This document shows, one piece after another, positions 34,191 to 43,800 of a DNA stretch of 64,000 nucleotides; the stretch's first letter is position 1, and every line of letters begins with the position of its first letter. The notes beneath the pieces were generated by a model. It saw only the letters and a list, made by a program, of their open reading frames with translations. It was not told the DNA's origin and made no database searches. The translations under genes and the position numbers were made by a program. The stretch covers positions 1,224,501 to 1,288,500 of the forward strand of contig JAUPFP010000033.1 in assembly GCA_036925085.1 (NCBI GenBank), written 5' to 3'. Source of the stretch: Brachycybe producta (Eukaryota > Arthropoda > Diplopoda > Playtdesmida > Andrognathidae).

Positions 34191-34460
34191 TTTCTGGTCA
34201 TTCCACAATGGAATTTGCTTCCAGAGGATGCTGTACACGAGGGAATGTTATGATTTGGAAAATTCTTAGGGGGTCGGTCTACTATTAAACAAAGTAAATA
34301 TAATGATGATACAATTGAAATTATTATATTTAAATGGATGATTGGTATTACAGGGAATAAATGTTTATTTTGACAATGCATTTCACTGCTTTTGAACTAA
34401 ATGGCGCCCACTCTGCCACAAGCTCTCTGGGCTGCTTGCACAGTAATTATTCAAATTAAA
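34190..34460 (+). mobile_element. LINE 3' end relic
   Basis: In one frame, I-P-Q-W-N-L-L-P-E-D-A-V-H-E (about 34198-34239) matches the W-N-x-L-P-E C-terminal motif of CR1/Jockey-like LINEs. It is followed by GACAATGCATTTCACTGC, CTGCCACAAGCTC and GGGCTGCTTGCACAGTAATT of the same 3' UTR family as 1051-1250. More diverged than the 1-kb and 63-kb copies. Confidence 0.65.
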
Positions 34461-34499
34461 ATTTGTCATCAATAGATTTTCAGCTTTTAAATGGGCAGT

Positions 34500-35395
34500 T
34501 TTAGGAAATTAAAAAAACGCATAAAAATCTGATTTTAAATCAAAATAATCCGATTTTTTTAAAAAAAATCATGATTTTTTTTCCACAGAAAATTTCTGAC
34601 CAATTTTTAAAGCAATCAAAAATGAGAATAAAAAGCAGTTTTCACAACTTTCCAAATATGAGAGGGAGAAGAAAAAAGAGCAGGAGAAAAAAATGTGTGA
34701 CTGTGTGTAACACATAATTTAATATTTCTTGTAAAGAATCTTGATTTATTAGATGGTTTTTTTTTGTGTGTCAAAAATATATATAAAAAACGTTAAGTTG
34801 TCGTCTGCTTTAACTCATGTCGTAGCCCCCCACATGGTGATGAATAGAATAAAACCTCGAGTTCATTTTTACTTTCTACAATAACAACGACAACTAAGTT
34901 TTAATGTCATAATCAAGGGGGCTATTCATTATTGAGATACCCATGGTGTAAAAATATTGTAGACCCAGGCTAACAAATAATATAAATTCATCATGTATGC
35001 AAAGCACACAAAACATATTATAAGAACTATTCTCCCTCCATTACTCTTGTTATTAGATGGAGGAGGAGGAGGAGGGGGGGGGGGGGGGTGGTGGTCAAGC
35101 AAAAGACTGAATGACTCTAAACCTAAGCCCACTCACTGTGAGTGTGTGGGTTGTAATATTTATGACAAAACAATCTAAATACACACAACATTTAACAACA
35201 ACAAAAACAACTAAGTGAAAATTTCAGTTCAGAAATAAGATAAAAGATAAGTTTAAAACAACATTATGAGAATCTAAGTAATAATAAAAGTTTCATCAAA
35301 TAATAATTTCTATTTTTTTAAAAATGTTTTTTTTTAGAATCTTGTTTATTTATTAAGGTATGTTTACACCACACAGAAAAAAACTTTTAAACGTG
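34500..35395. other. A+T-rich DNA with GGA/G15 run
   Basis: Near 34525-34590 there are TTTAAATCA-type MITE motifs. (GGA)n plus a G15 run spans 35058-35088. No gene was recognised. Confidence 0.55.
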
Positions 35396-35402
35396 TCTAA
35401 AC

Positions 35403-35876
35403 CTTAGACTATTACTTTACTGGACTGGCAACTCCCTATCTTCTCCATGTTAAAGCATTGAATGCATGTTCTGAGGCAAAAGTGATGCCAGCTCCGTCTG
35501 GTGGATTATTTATTTTACAGAAAATCGAAGTGAAAGTCTGTTTTTTTTTTGTGTGGTTCGACGTTGATTGATGTGACGTCAGAGTACATAACCAACCAAT
35601 TAGAAGTTGCATTTGGCACAAAAAGGGCGGAGCCAACTTCAGTTCGTCCCTCCCGATTTCTAATTGCCAATGTAGTTCTTCATCGACCATACTTTTTATA
35701 CTAATATATAAAAATACACCCTACATAGATACAAAATGAACTCGTCCAAAACTTGACTTTTACTATCAAGTTCATATACCATAGTCCCGCTAGAGGCGCC
35801 ACTTGGAAAACGACAATTCAAAACTGTCAAACACAAAATTTCAGGAGTTGCCAGTCCAGTAAAGTAATAGTCTAAG
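35403..35876. mobile_element. 474-bp element with perfect 33-bp terminal inverted repeats
   Basis: The termini CTTAGACTATTACTTTACTG... (35403-35435) and their exact reverse complement (35844-35876) match over all 33 bases. TCTAAAC occurs on both outer flanks (a 7-bp duplication, or 8 bp if the end is shifted by one). The interior carries TGACGTCA (35574-35581), CCAAT (35596-35600) and GGGCGG (35625-35630). There is no open frame for a transposase. Perfect termini suggest recent mobility. Confidence 0.88.
35574..35640 (+). promoter_or_regulatory. CRE/CCAAT/GC-box-like motif cluster inside a MITE
   Basis: TGACGTCA, then AACCAATTAGAA, then AAAAGGGCGGAGC. The same order occurs on the minus strand of the foldback element at 28965-29162. 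The motifs match known CREB, CCAAT and GC-box consensus sequences, but no gene lies downstream in the window and function is unproven. Confidence 0.3.
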
Positions 35877-35929
35877 TCTAAACAACCCAGCAAATAATTT
35901 TTATCAGAAATTCACTTTGCTGATTAGTA

Positions 35930-36242
35930 GGACTAGGATTTTTATGCAATACCAAGCAAATGATTCTCAATCTGTGGCTCAAGTGCCAATTGTTACGTAA
36001 ACATCATCATTAAAAGCAACTGCAATTATGCAGTTTTTTAATCAAAAAGGCTGGTTTGAGGCTAGATGTGACTGGTTACTATCAGCTGTCAACTAGAATT
36101 ATAACCTATAAACAGTGCTTTTTTATTGAAAAAAAACACACACTTGTTGGTTGATACCTAAACGAGATTGTTACTTCACAATTGCCTCTTAGGGCCACAA
36201 ATTGAGAAACATTTGCTTGATATTGCATAAAAATCCGAGCCC
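35930..36242. mobile_element. TA-flanked MITE, copy 3
   Basis: A 313-bp relative of 5665-5955 with ends GGACTAGGATTTTTATGCAA and TTGCATAAAAATCCGAGCCC, flanked by TA (35928-35929 and 36243-36244). The interior shares GGCTGGTTTGAGGCTAGATG and TAAACGAGATTGTTACTTC with the other copies. Confidence 0.88.
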
Positions 36243-36426
36243 TATTCACGCATAAAAGGCATAGTAGCTACGGCCTACCGAAACTTTTGAAGCCTACGAA
36301 AATGTTTAACATTACAAGAAGAAAAAAAACGAAAATCATTATTAGTTTGATTATGATGTTCGTGAATATATCGAAAATGACCAATTTGCAAGTAAATATG
36401 CAAATATGCATTAGTGTTTAAAAGAC

Positions 36427-36513
36427 AATGTGCAGCATTTCCATAACAACAACGTTAATCTTATATCATGCTATAGATTGAATTGTTGTTATAGAAACGC
36501 TGCTGCACATTGC
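36427..36513. repeat. Imperfect palindrome
   Basis: CAATGTGCAGCATTTCCATA, then ACAACAAC, mirrors TTGTTGTTATAGAAACGCTG, then CTGCACATTG. The loop is about 25 bases. Possibly a small foldback element. Confidence 0.75.
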
Positions 36514-36980
36514 CTAACACAATATTACTTTTGATGAAAATTATCAAACATTCAAACAAAATGAGTGACTTCCTATAACTTCCACAAATATTTTTTTTTG
36601 ATGAAAACGAAAGCAAGAATTTTTTATGCAAATAAAAATCCCAAAATATGCATTGTGCAACAAGAAGCAAAAATTGAAAAAGAAAAATAATTTTGTTAAA
36701 GAAACCCTTTGTAGAAACTTTTTCTAACGAAAAGTTTTGCAAAAGAAAAATGTGAAATCATGCACATTTTCAAAAATTATGCAATTTGTGCACTGTACGC
36801 ATTTTGCTTTTTGGTTAAATGTTGTAGTGTTTGTGCTTTGATTATTGCATACATGGCACATATGGTATAATAGGACACCCAAAAGGGGTTGGAACTGTCA
36901 AATTATCAATTAAAGAGACATACATACATAAAGCCACAGACAATCTGCAGAGTTGAGTCTGGGTTGGTAATTATATTACA
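36514..36980. other. A+T-rich DNA with ATGCAAAT motifs
   Basis: Several TATGCAAA/TTTGCATA-like motifs (36590-36800) recall the hAT-like repeat at 57101. No boundaries were resolved. Confidence 0.45.
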
Positions 36981-36987
36981 AAAAAAA

Positions 36988-37277
36988 GCTCACGGGGTTC
37001 GTGGGGCCTCATGGAACTGGTGGGCTTCGATATTCTGGCGAGCTTGTGGCATCATGGAACTGGTTGGTTTTGTAGGTATCAAGGATAAGGTGGGCTTCGT
37101 ACGTTTCGTGGAATTGTTGGGCTCCATGGGCTTCACTGGTCTCGTGTGCCGTATGGAAGTGGTAAGCTTTGAGGCCCTCCTCGAACTGGTAGGTTTTACG
37201 AGCTTCATGGTCCTGGTGGGTTCTGACTTCTGTGGTCTTCGTAGATCTTGTGGGACTTACGAGCCTTGCGAGCTTGA
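36988..37277. repeat. Degenerate 9-bp-period minisatellite
   Basis: Successive nine-base units such as GGGCTTCGT, GGAACTGGT and GGTTTTACG continue for about 290 bases with few phase breaks. The tract is markedly more G+C-rich than its surroundings. In one frame it gives a three-residue period (V-G-F, V-E-L, M-G-F...). A shorter relative with the same 3' flank lies at 48826-49010, so it belongs to a dispersed repeat. I do not regard the 140-codon frame 36889-37311 as a proven gene. Confidence 0.75.
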
Positions 37278-38820
37278 AAAAGCCCGGAAAATGAGCTTTG
37301 TGTGCCTATAGAGGTTTTTTTTTATTTATAAAAATCCAGTCCATGGGCCTTGTGAACCTGGGCTCATAAATATGCATGAATAGTTTATGATACTATTTTA
37401 ATAGTTTGATTTTACGTTTTTCTTTCTCCCCTATATAAGCATGGTACAAAAAAAATAACAGTAGCAAACAAACATTTTTCTACCTTTCAATAAAAAATAA
37501 GTTGTTTTTCTTGTTACACTCACGGATTATTTGTTATTTATTCCATTTTTATCCGCATACAAAAACACACTCTAATAGTAAAAGTTTAGATGTTTACTAT
37601 ATAGTACATGAAAAAGAATGAAGGAAATGATGATGCACTTTTCTGTATTATATATATATTGTAAGTAAAAAATATAGGTACAAAATAAACCCTCTAAACC
37701 TATATATAGACCCCTATAAGTACCTAGACACATAACACCAGAGAATTGAGTCAAAAGCCAAACAATATACAGTCAAAAGATTTTTTCCCTATTTTTTTAT
37801 ATTCCTTGAACCACTTTACTATGATATAAATACATAATTGTTCATTTCTGCATCACGTCACAATATTCACTCACTCTATTACGCCTCACCATAATATATA
37901 ACAATATAATATATAAAAATTTAAACAAATAAAAGCTCCCTCTTATTATATTTTAATGCATTCTACTTTTATTTTTTTTTTCTCCTTTATCCCTCAAAGA
38001 GGTTAAACAACATCAGAAAAGCATTAGTAAAAATGCTTGAGAAAAATACTCTATTTTAGTATGTGTGTCTTAACCCTTTTCTTTCTAGAAAGGGCCCTTT
38101 TTCTTCAAACCAACCCACCCCATAACCCTCCCCATATTATTACACAGGAAAGAACATCATGTTTCCATCAGGGTTTTTAACTTTTAATGAAAAATTGTAG
38201 CAGTGGAAAAATCATTAATATGCATCCAATATAGAAGCAAGCAAGCAAGCCAGACAGGTTACGTCTGGAGGCATCAAAATGCCAATTAACATACAACATA
38301 CATATATACATATACACATTCAAATTGGATGGCAATGATGCATTTATGTGTGGCAACATGTCAAAACATGTTCAGTGCCTCATTTTCCATTTTCATGATG
38401 ACAGGCATAAGTTTCATGCACACACACAACACACACAAAAAAATCGTTCAATATACCGCCTACACATACATAAACCACCCTTTTTTTCTGTGGAGGGAGC
38501 AGCCACCCACACATATACACAATGTTTTCAATTTCTTAAACGTAAAAATTATATTTTTCTTCAAATAAATAAACAAGAAACAGATCAACTTTGAATAGAA
38601 TGTCTACCTTTCTTTTTATCAGAACTTGCCAACAAATTTGGCAGCCATATTGCAAATAGCAATTTGAATTAAGCTACCTTAGAGACACAATAGTAAATTA
38701 AATCTGCTGGCAAACAAGTCAATTTAAGATAACCAGTTGGATTATCCCTTTTTTTCTTCTCAAAATGTTCTGTTTGGGCATTTGGAATGATGGGAACCAT
38801 AAAGCTATTTGTTATACTTG
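37278..38820. other. A+T-rich DNA, no gene seen
   Basis: Repeat flank up to about 37375, then A+T-rich sequence with a TA run near 37650 and CA-rich segments near 38420-38520. No gene was recognised. Confidence 0.55.
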
Positions 38821-38824
38821 CTTT

Positions 38825-39200
38825 TTAAATTACATTTCGCCCATTTTCTATTGCCCTTTGCTTTTTTTTCTATTACTCGTTCGCCATTGTGTCATTGCCC
38901 ATCTTTGCATTGACCACCTTTTCTTTTGCCTTTGTGATTCCTTTTTGTCCTTTTTACCATTAGCCCTTAACATGTTTGCCCCTTTACCATTTTCTATTAT
39001 TCTTTTGCCTAATTCCGTCAACTTTTTGACGTTTTAATTGCCCTTTACCTTCTTTTGAATATTTCCATTGCTCATACGCCCGTTGCATTGCTCCTTTACC
39101 GTTTTTCATTATTCTTTCGCAATAATCCATTGCCTATTTGTCCTTTTCGATTGCCCCATCTTCTTCTTCTACTACTGCCTTAGCACTTTGTTGCTCTATT
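38825..39200. repeat. Degenerate pyrimidine-rich TTGCCC/ACCATTTT repeat
   Basis: Recurring ATTGCCC, TTTACCATTTT and TTTCTATT words on the + strand at roughly 10-base steps for about 370 bases. Strong strand asymmetry (C+T). The 90-codon frame 38765-39037 runs through it and is likely spurious. Confidence 0.65.
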
Positions 39201-40515
39201 GCACAAATTAAGACAACTTTCTGAAAGCAGCCTCTTCATTTAAATAAATGATGCAACCAGTCATCTTGAGTGGCCTCATAAACAGTATACATACGCATTC
39301 TTGAGGAACAATATTAATTAAAAGCTGCTTCCACACATTTATGAACTCGCCAATATATTTTCTGCACAAAGAACACCACAAATTCTTAAGACTTAATATA
39401 AAGAATGACCACCAAAATAATGCGAATAATTTCCACTATTTAAAAATGACCGACACATGTACAAACAGCAGCTGCAAGACAGCAGAGAAAAACACACATA
39501 AACTGTAATTAACAGAAGTCTAATTAAACATCAAATAAGATGTGTCCTTTTCCTATTAACTGATGTCTAAAAAAAAAGGTCAAGGAATGCAAGAGTGAGG
39601 TCCATTTAATGAGGAAATATATAGAAGAAGGGAAGTTAAAAAGACTAGCTTTGAAAACAATTAATTATCAAGTTTGGTGCTCTAAAAGTGAGATCAAAAC
39701 AAAAACCTCCAGAAATGTTTATGAAAAGGAAAAGAAAGACAGGTGAACAGGAAGAAGACCAATTGGGTCCAAAAAATATTAACTACCCCCCATAGATTAT
39801 TAAAGCAGCTGGCAAAAAGAACATTTAAGAGAGAAAAAAGAACCAGTCTTTCTTTTTGCAAATGGAATTCTTATAAACAATTAGCAAATGCCCAAAAGAA
39901 GACTTAAGTCGTAGGGGAGAGGGGAGGGAGCGGGAGGAGAAAAAGTTCTTTTCTACAATGAAATTTCATTTGGAATGTGTTCGAACCAAAAGGCACTCGG
40001 GGGTCCTCAATTTCTCAGCAGTATGTCTCTGATTTCCTCTTCCCTTTTTTTTCTTCTTCTTCTTCTTCAAAAGTTGCAACAACAACAACAAATAACCAAC
40101 CTAACATGAAGTAGAAAAGCTTAATTATATTTACGTAATAAGACGTTTCTCTCTCTGGTCTTTTTTTCTTTTGTCTTTGGAACTTCCTTACCTTTTACTA
40201 TTTACTATAAAAACAAAAGAACTTTATTAACAAGTTTTTCTCCCTTGAGGTTTTCAAGATTCTCTCGACGACAACAACAACAACATCTCTATGTACAATT
40301 CAATAGTTAAAGTTTCAGCAAAAAGAACAAATTAACCATCACTTTTCAAACACTTTGTTAAAAAAAATCACATTTTAACACCATTTAGATTAAATAAAAT
40401 AAAATTATTGAATATTAATGAATAATTTAAATATTAATTATAATAGTATGGGCAATTTTTTTCTTCTTCGTAAATTAATGTTTTAACAACACAGCTAATT
40501 ATTAAAATTCGGTTT
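39201..40515. other. A+T-rich DNA, no gene seen
   Basis: AAC and CTT trinucleotide runs near 40045-40085 and 40270-40285. No gene was recognised. Confidence 0.55.
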
Positions 40516-40519
40516 ATTT

Positions 40520-40900
40520 CTGTAGTTGCAGAAGCAACACTAATACCTCAGTTCCACAAGAAAAAATAACTACACTTACATAACCAAGGTTATAAGTTAA
40601 CTGTAGACAAACTAAGTGGTACTTTTGTTTGTGTCCACTTTAAAGACATGTGGTTAAAAGGTGTCACTTCCTGTTAATACTTGTGCGTTTTTGTGAAATT
40701 TTCAATCCCCATTCAGTCAAAAATTGAGTGTTCTCACTGTCCACCACGTTATTTTAGGCTAAGTTTGTTTGAACATAAGAAGTGACGTATTTAACCATTC
40801 AATAATATGATTAACCACATTGTGCTCAATTGTTTAGAAATTTAATCATGGTTAAAGTAACCTCATTTGTGTCCACCAGAAAATTAATAATTTAAAAATG
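40520..40900. mobile_element. Uninterrupted relative of the 15.9-17.0-kb element
   Basis: Shares CACTTCCTGTTAA, AGGCTAAGTTTGTTTGAA, ACCATTCA and ATGGTTAAAGTAACC, then TGTCCACCAGAAAATTAAT, in the same order as 15905-17000. It lacks the nested 16197-16921 insertion and so serves as an empty-site paralogue. Confidence 0.65.
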
Positions 40901-40924
40901 TCACGTAAAAAGATACATAAAAAT

Positions 40925-41290
40925 ACGCTTAAGAAATTAAGCAAACATTCTAGTTTTTAAAACACTTTCAAGTTTCTGATAATTTTGTTCCTGAACTTTA
41001 AGATAAAATAACCAGAGTTTGAGGGCGAGTTCACACTTTAAACCCCACTAAGCTATGCGCTTTAATATGTATGTAGGTATCCACTAGAAAGTTGAGCAAA
41101 AGAAGGTCTTTAACCAAAATAAATAACCACTAATTCCAAAAAGTGACAATTGGAGAATCATGTTGAAAAAAATATAATAATAAAAATTTCTTGTTTTGTA
41201 GTTTCAAAAACACTTTTAATTTCTTCTTAATATTGCTTCTGAAAAGCTTGAGGAACCCTGGAAGTTTTTTGTTGTTGTTGTTGAACAGAC
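40925..41290. repeat. Foldback-family arm fragments
   Basis: ACATTCTAGTTTTTAAAACA near 40945 and GTAGTTTCAAAAACACTTTT near 41200, each followed by TTTC-rich arm sequence. No complete two-armed copy was resolved. Confidence 0.5.
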
Positions 41291-41553
41291 CAAATGACAC
41301 TGGAAGGAAGTCACCATCTTTTTGGCACCTTGCTTGGCAATATCTTTGTAGTTCGAAACATGTTTTGAGTTGTGCCTTATTGAATTTTCCTGATAGACAC
41401 TTGTCACTGTAGTCAGTGACAATGGTATCAAACAGTGGCTTTTTTCCCCATGTCTCAAAAATTGTTTATTGATATTTTTCGAACACTTTTAAGTGTATCT
41501 CCTCTTCATGTGACTGTCACCCAATGTCCCTTTTCTAACAACAACAAAAAAAC

Positions 41554-41597
<44 letters not shown>

Positions 41598-42155
41598 ATG
41601 TACTAAGTTCTTATAAAAGTTATATAGAAAGTAGAAATGATGATTTGTGCAGTAGTAGTAGTAGTAGTGTAAAAAGTAGATTTTCTAAACCACAGTGGCA
41701 CCAAAGTCAGTATATTTTTCTTCAAATATTTAGCATGACAGCTAAATCAGCAAAGAAGAAGAAGAAACTTGGTGAAAGAATCTTATCTTTTGGCAAAAGC
41801 TTAAGTACAAATCCGTGTAAGGTACCAATCATGAATGATGGGGTCAATTTAAAAAGACAGCGAAAAAAAACAGAGAACAGAAGAGAGATAGATATTTTTT
41901 ATCTAAGATATAGTCACAAGTTCTTGTGAGATATATGTATATATCATATACATGTATATTACAGATTTTTTAAGAAACATATATTCATTCCTTAATTCTG
42001 TTTTTGAAACATGGCACTTTTCATATAAAAGATGGCAAAAAGTAAAGAAAATTTTATGAAAAATCACCAAAACCAGTTTTAAACACATCAAACATTGTTC
42101 ATATATAGGCCTAATATTATAATGCAAAACTTTTCGTCATAAAGTTACGGGAATA
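41291..42155. other. A+T-rich DNA with (GA)n at 41557-41593
   Basis: A GA run of about 18 units and an AGT trinucleotide run near 41651-41668. The 164-codon frame 41435-41929 spans these simple repeats and has no recognisable domain. Confidence 0.6.
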
Positions 42156-42300
42156 ATAATGTTGGCACTAAATATTATTGTCGCTTAGAAGAAAATAAAA
42201 ACACTTTTAAAAAATATTTTTAACGTTTTAATTATGTATCTCATAATTTAAGAAAACATTAACCTACCTTCACAATAATTAGTTGTGTCTCATTTGAATG

Positions 42301-42497
42301 CTCAGAAAAAGAGAAAAAACCCTGATTGCACACACAACTGGCAATTTTTTTATTTTTCCGTTAGCATTGGCATACATGTATGTAGTAAGGAAGAGGTGAT
42401 AATGCCTTTATACGCGGGTCAATACTAACGGGAAATTAAAGAAACAAATTTGTCAGTTGTGATTGCGATCAAGGCTTTTTCTCCTTTTTTTTGGAGC
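42301..42497. mobile_element. ~197-bp foldback inside the larger palindrome
   Basis: CTCAGAAAAAGAGAAAAAAC, then TGATTGCACACACAACTGGC and TTTTCCGTTA, mirrors 42426-42497 (TAACGGGAAATTAAAG, TCAGTTGTGATTGCGATCAA, TTTTTCTCC). It is present on only one side of the outer palindrome, so it looks like a secondary insertion. Confidence 0.75.
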
Positions 42498-42530
42498 TGA
42501 ACAAATAGGATACAATAAATTACAGTTGGG

Positions 42531-42862
42531 GGTCACTACAGCTACTAAGGCTCACAAGAGCTACTAGGGGGAGAACAGCTACTTGTGTCACTACAGCTAC
42601 TAAAAAAATAACCCTTTCTCCCAAACCTAACCGAACCTTACCTAATGAAACGTAACCTAACCGAACCGAACCGAAGCGAACCTTACCTAACTGAACCTTA
42701 CCTAATAAAACCTAACCGAACCTTACCTAACCTAAGCAAACCGAAACTAACCGAACCTTACCGAATCTAACCGAACCTAAACTAAACTTAATGACTCAAG
42801 TAGCTGTAGTGACCGTATTGATAAATTAGAAAGGCCTATATTTTTTGGTAGCTGTAGTGACC
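42531..42862. repeat. Inverted GGTCACTACAGCTAC repeats flanking a pentamer array
   Basis: GGTCACTACAGCTAC at 42531-42545 and a GTCACTACAGCTAC copy at 42587-42600 face inverted copies at about 42800-42814 and 42848-42862. Weaker copies (CTCACAAGAGCTACT; ATAGGTGTAGTGAGCC) lie between and outside them. This looks like a subterminal repeat set around the array. Confidence 0.85.
42624..42793. repeat. 34-unit AACCT/AACCG pentamer array (TTAGG-like)
   Basis: The five-base phase holds from 42624 to 42793 without a single indel. Units are AACCT, AACCG, TACCT and rarer variants (AATGA, AACGT, AAGCG, AAACT). AACCT is the complement of TTAGG, the telomeric repeat of most arthropods. Here the array is interstitial and degenerate. 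Confidence 0.9.
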
Positions 42863-43013
42863 CAAATAGGTGTAGTGAGCCAGTCCCTAAATTACGGAGG
42901 TAGGTTAATATTTTATTAATTATGAGATATGGTTTTTTTTAAATTGTACTCAAGACATTAAAAATATTTTTAAAGCGGTTTTTTCTAAGTGACTATATGA
43001 TCTTTAGTGATGC

Positions 43014-43630
43014 AAGCGTCCCTACTCACCCTCCGTGGAGCTAATCGAGCCTCTTAACAAGGGATTAAAAAAACTTTATAGACCATTGTTACAATCTTTA
43101 TGTTATTGCAATTTGAAACTTCATTTTTTAAACTTCTGATAAAAATCATTTTAATTTATCATTTATTAAGAATTTTAATTGAAATTTCAGGCTTTATAAT
43201 GCAGTTAAATGCACTAACTTGTTTTCAAATATCAAGAGCATAGAATTGCTATGGTTATAGCCTCCTTTCTCATCTAATATAACAAAAGAGGCTACCTTAT
43301 ATTTCTATGGTCTGCATTGTCTAAAATTAAATAGTTAGCATCCTTGGTATGTTCGGATTCATTTAGAAATTAGTTGAGTATTCTAGGCGGTCCCTACAAA
43401 AATTTCAAAATTTGAACAAGAAATTAATTATAATGAATTAATTAGTCGATGGATTGTTTCGATTATTCACACAATTGCATGTCGCCGAGTAACAGAACAA
43501 CATGCAATGGATTTCCAGATCTAGGCTTATAATATTATGGCAACAATCCGGATAAATAACGAGCAACATTTTTGGTATCCATCCTCGCATCTACCCAAAT
43601 TTCGTTTGCTTTTGTTTTTACCTAACATAT
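43014..43630. other. A+T-rich DNA, no gene seen
   Basis: Nothing recognised beyond ordinary A+T-rich sequence. Confidence 0.55.
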
Positions 43631-43632
43631 TA

Positions 43633-43800
43633 AGGTACTTGGCACACAAGACCACTTTTTGACAGCAAAATGAAGCCATGTTGGCGCGAAAACCGACAAC
43701 AGTGAGTCTTTCCATAGAAAATATATTGTAACCACATGGAAACCACAGCCCAGCCACCTTCGCAAAGTGTCCAAATAGTGGTTCACGTATTCCAACCCTA
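43633..43800. mobile_element. GGAATACAC-family MITE, copy 1
   Basis: ACTTGGCACACAAGACCACT and TTTTGACAGCAAAATGAAG, then GAGTCTTTCCATAGAAAATA, ending GTGGTTCACGTATTCCAACC. Members at 55.1, 56.3, 58.7 and 63.7 kb share the CAAAATGAAG and GTCTTTCCATA blocks. Confidence 0.65.

Larger units (their letters stand above)
42164..43013. mobile_element. ~850-bp nested palindromic element with telomere-like core
   Basis: The outer arms (about 42164-42280 and 42896-43013) mirror each other: CACTAAA, CTTAGAA, AAAAATATTTTTAA, ATCTCATAATT and ATTAACCTACCT occur in the same order. Between them lie a smaller foldback (42301-42497) and a TIR-bounded pentamer array (42531-42862). It encodes no protein. The superfamily is unknown. 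A Helentron-like non-autonomous element or a Foldback-like element are possibilities. Confidence 0.75.

Noticed and set aside
35574-35640. Promoter of a host gene
   Set aside because: The motif cluster lies inside a transposable element and no gene follows, so only a motif-level note is justified.
36889-37311. 140-codon open frame as a repeat-protein gene
   Set aside because: The frame follows from a 9-bp minisatellite. The opposite strand is also open, and a relative at 48.9 kb lacks the frame.
41435-41929. 164-codon open frame
   Set aside because: It runs through GA and AGT microsatellites. No recognisable domain.
42624-42793. True chromosome end (telomere)
   Set aside because: The array is short, degenerate, interstitial and bounded by inverted repeats on both sides.
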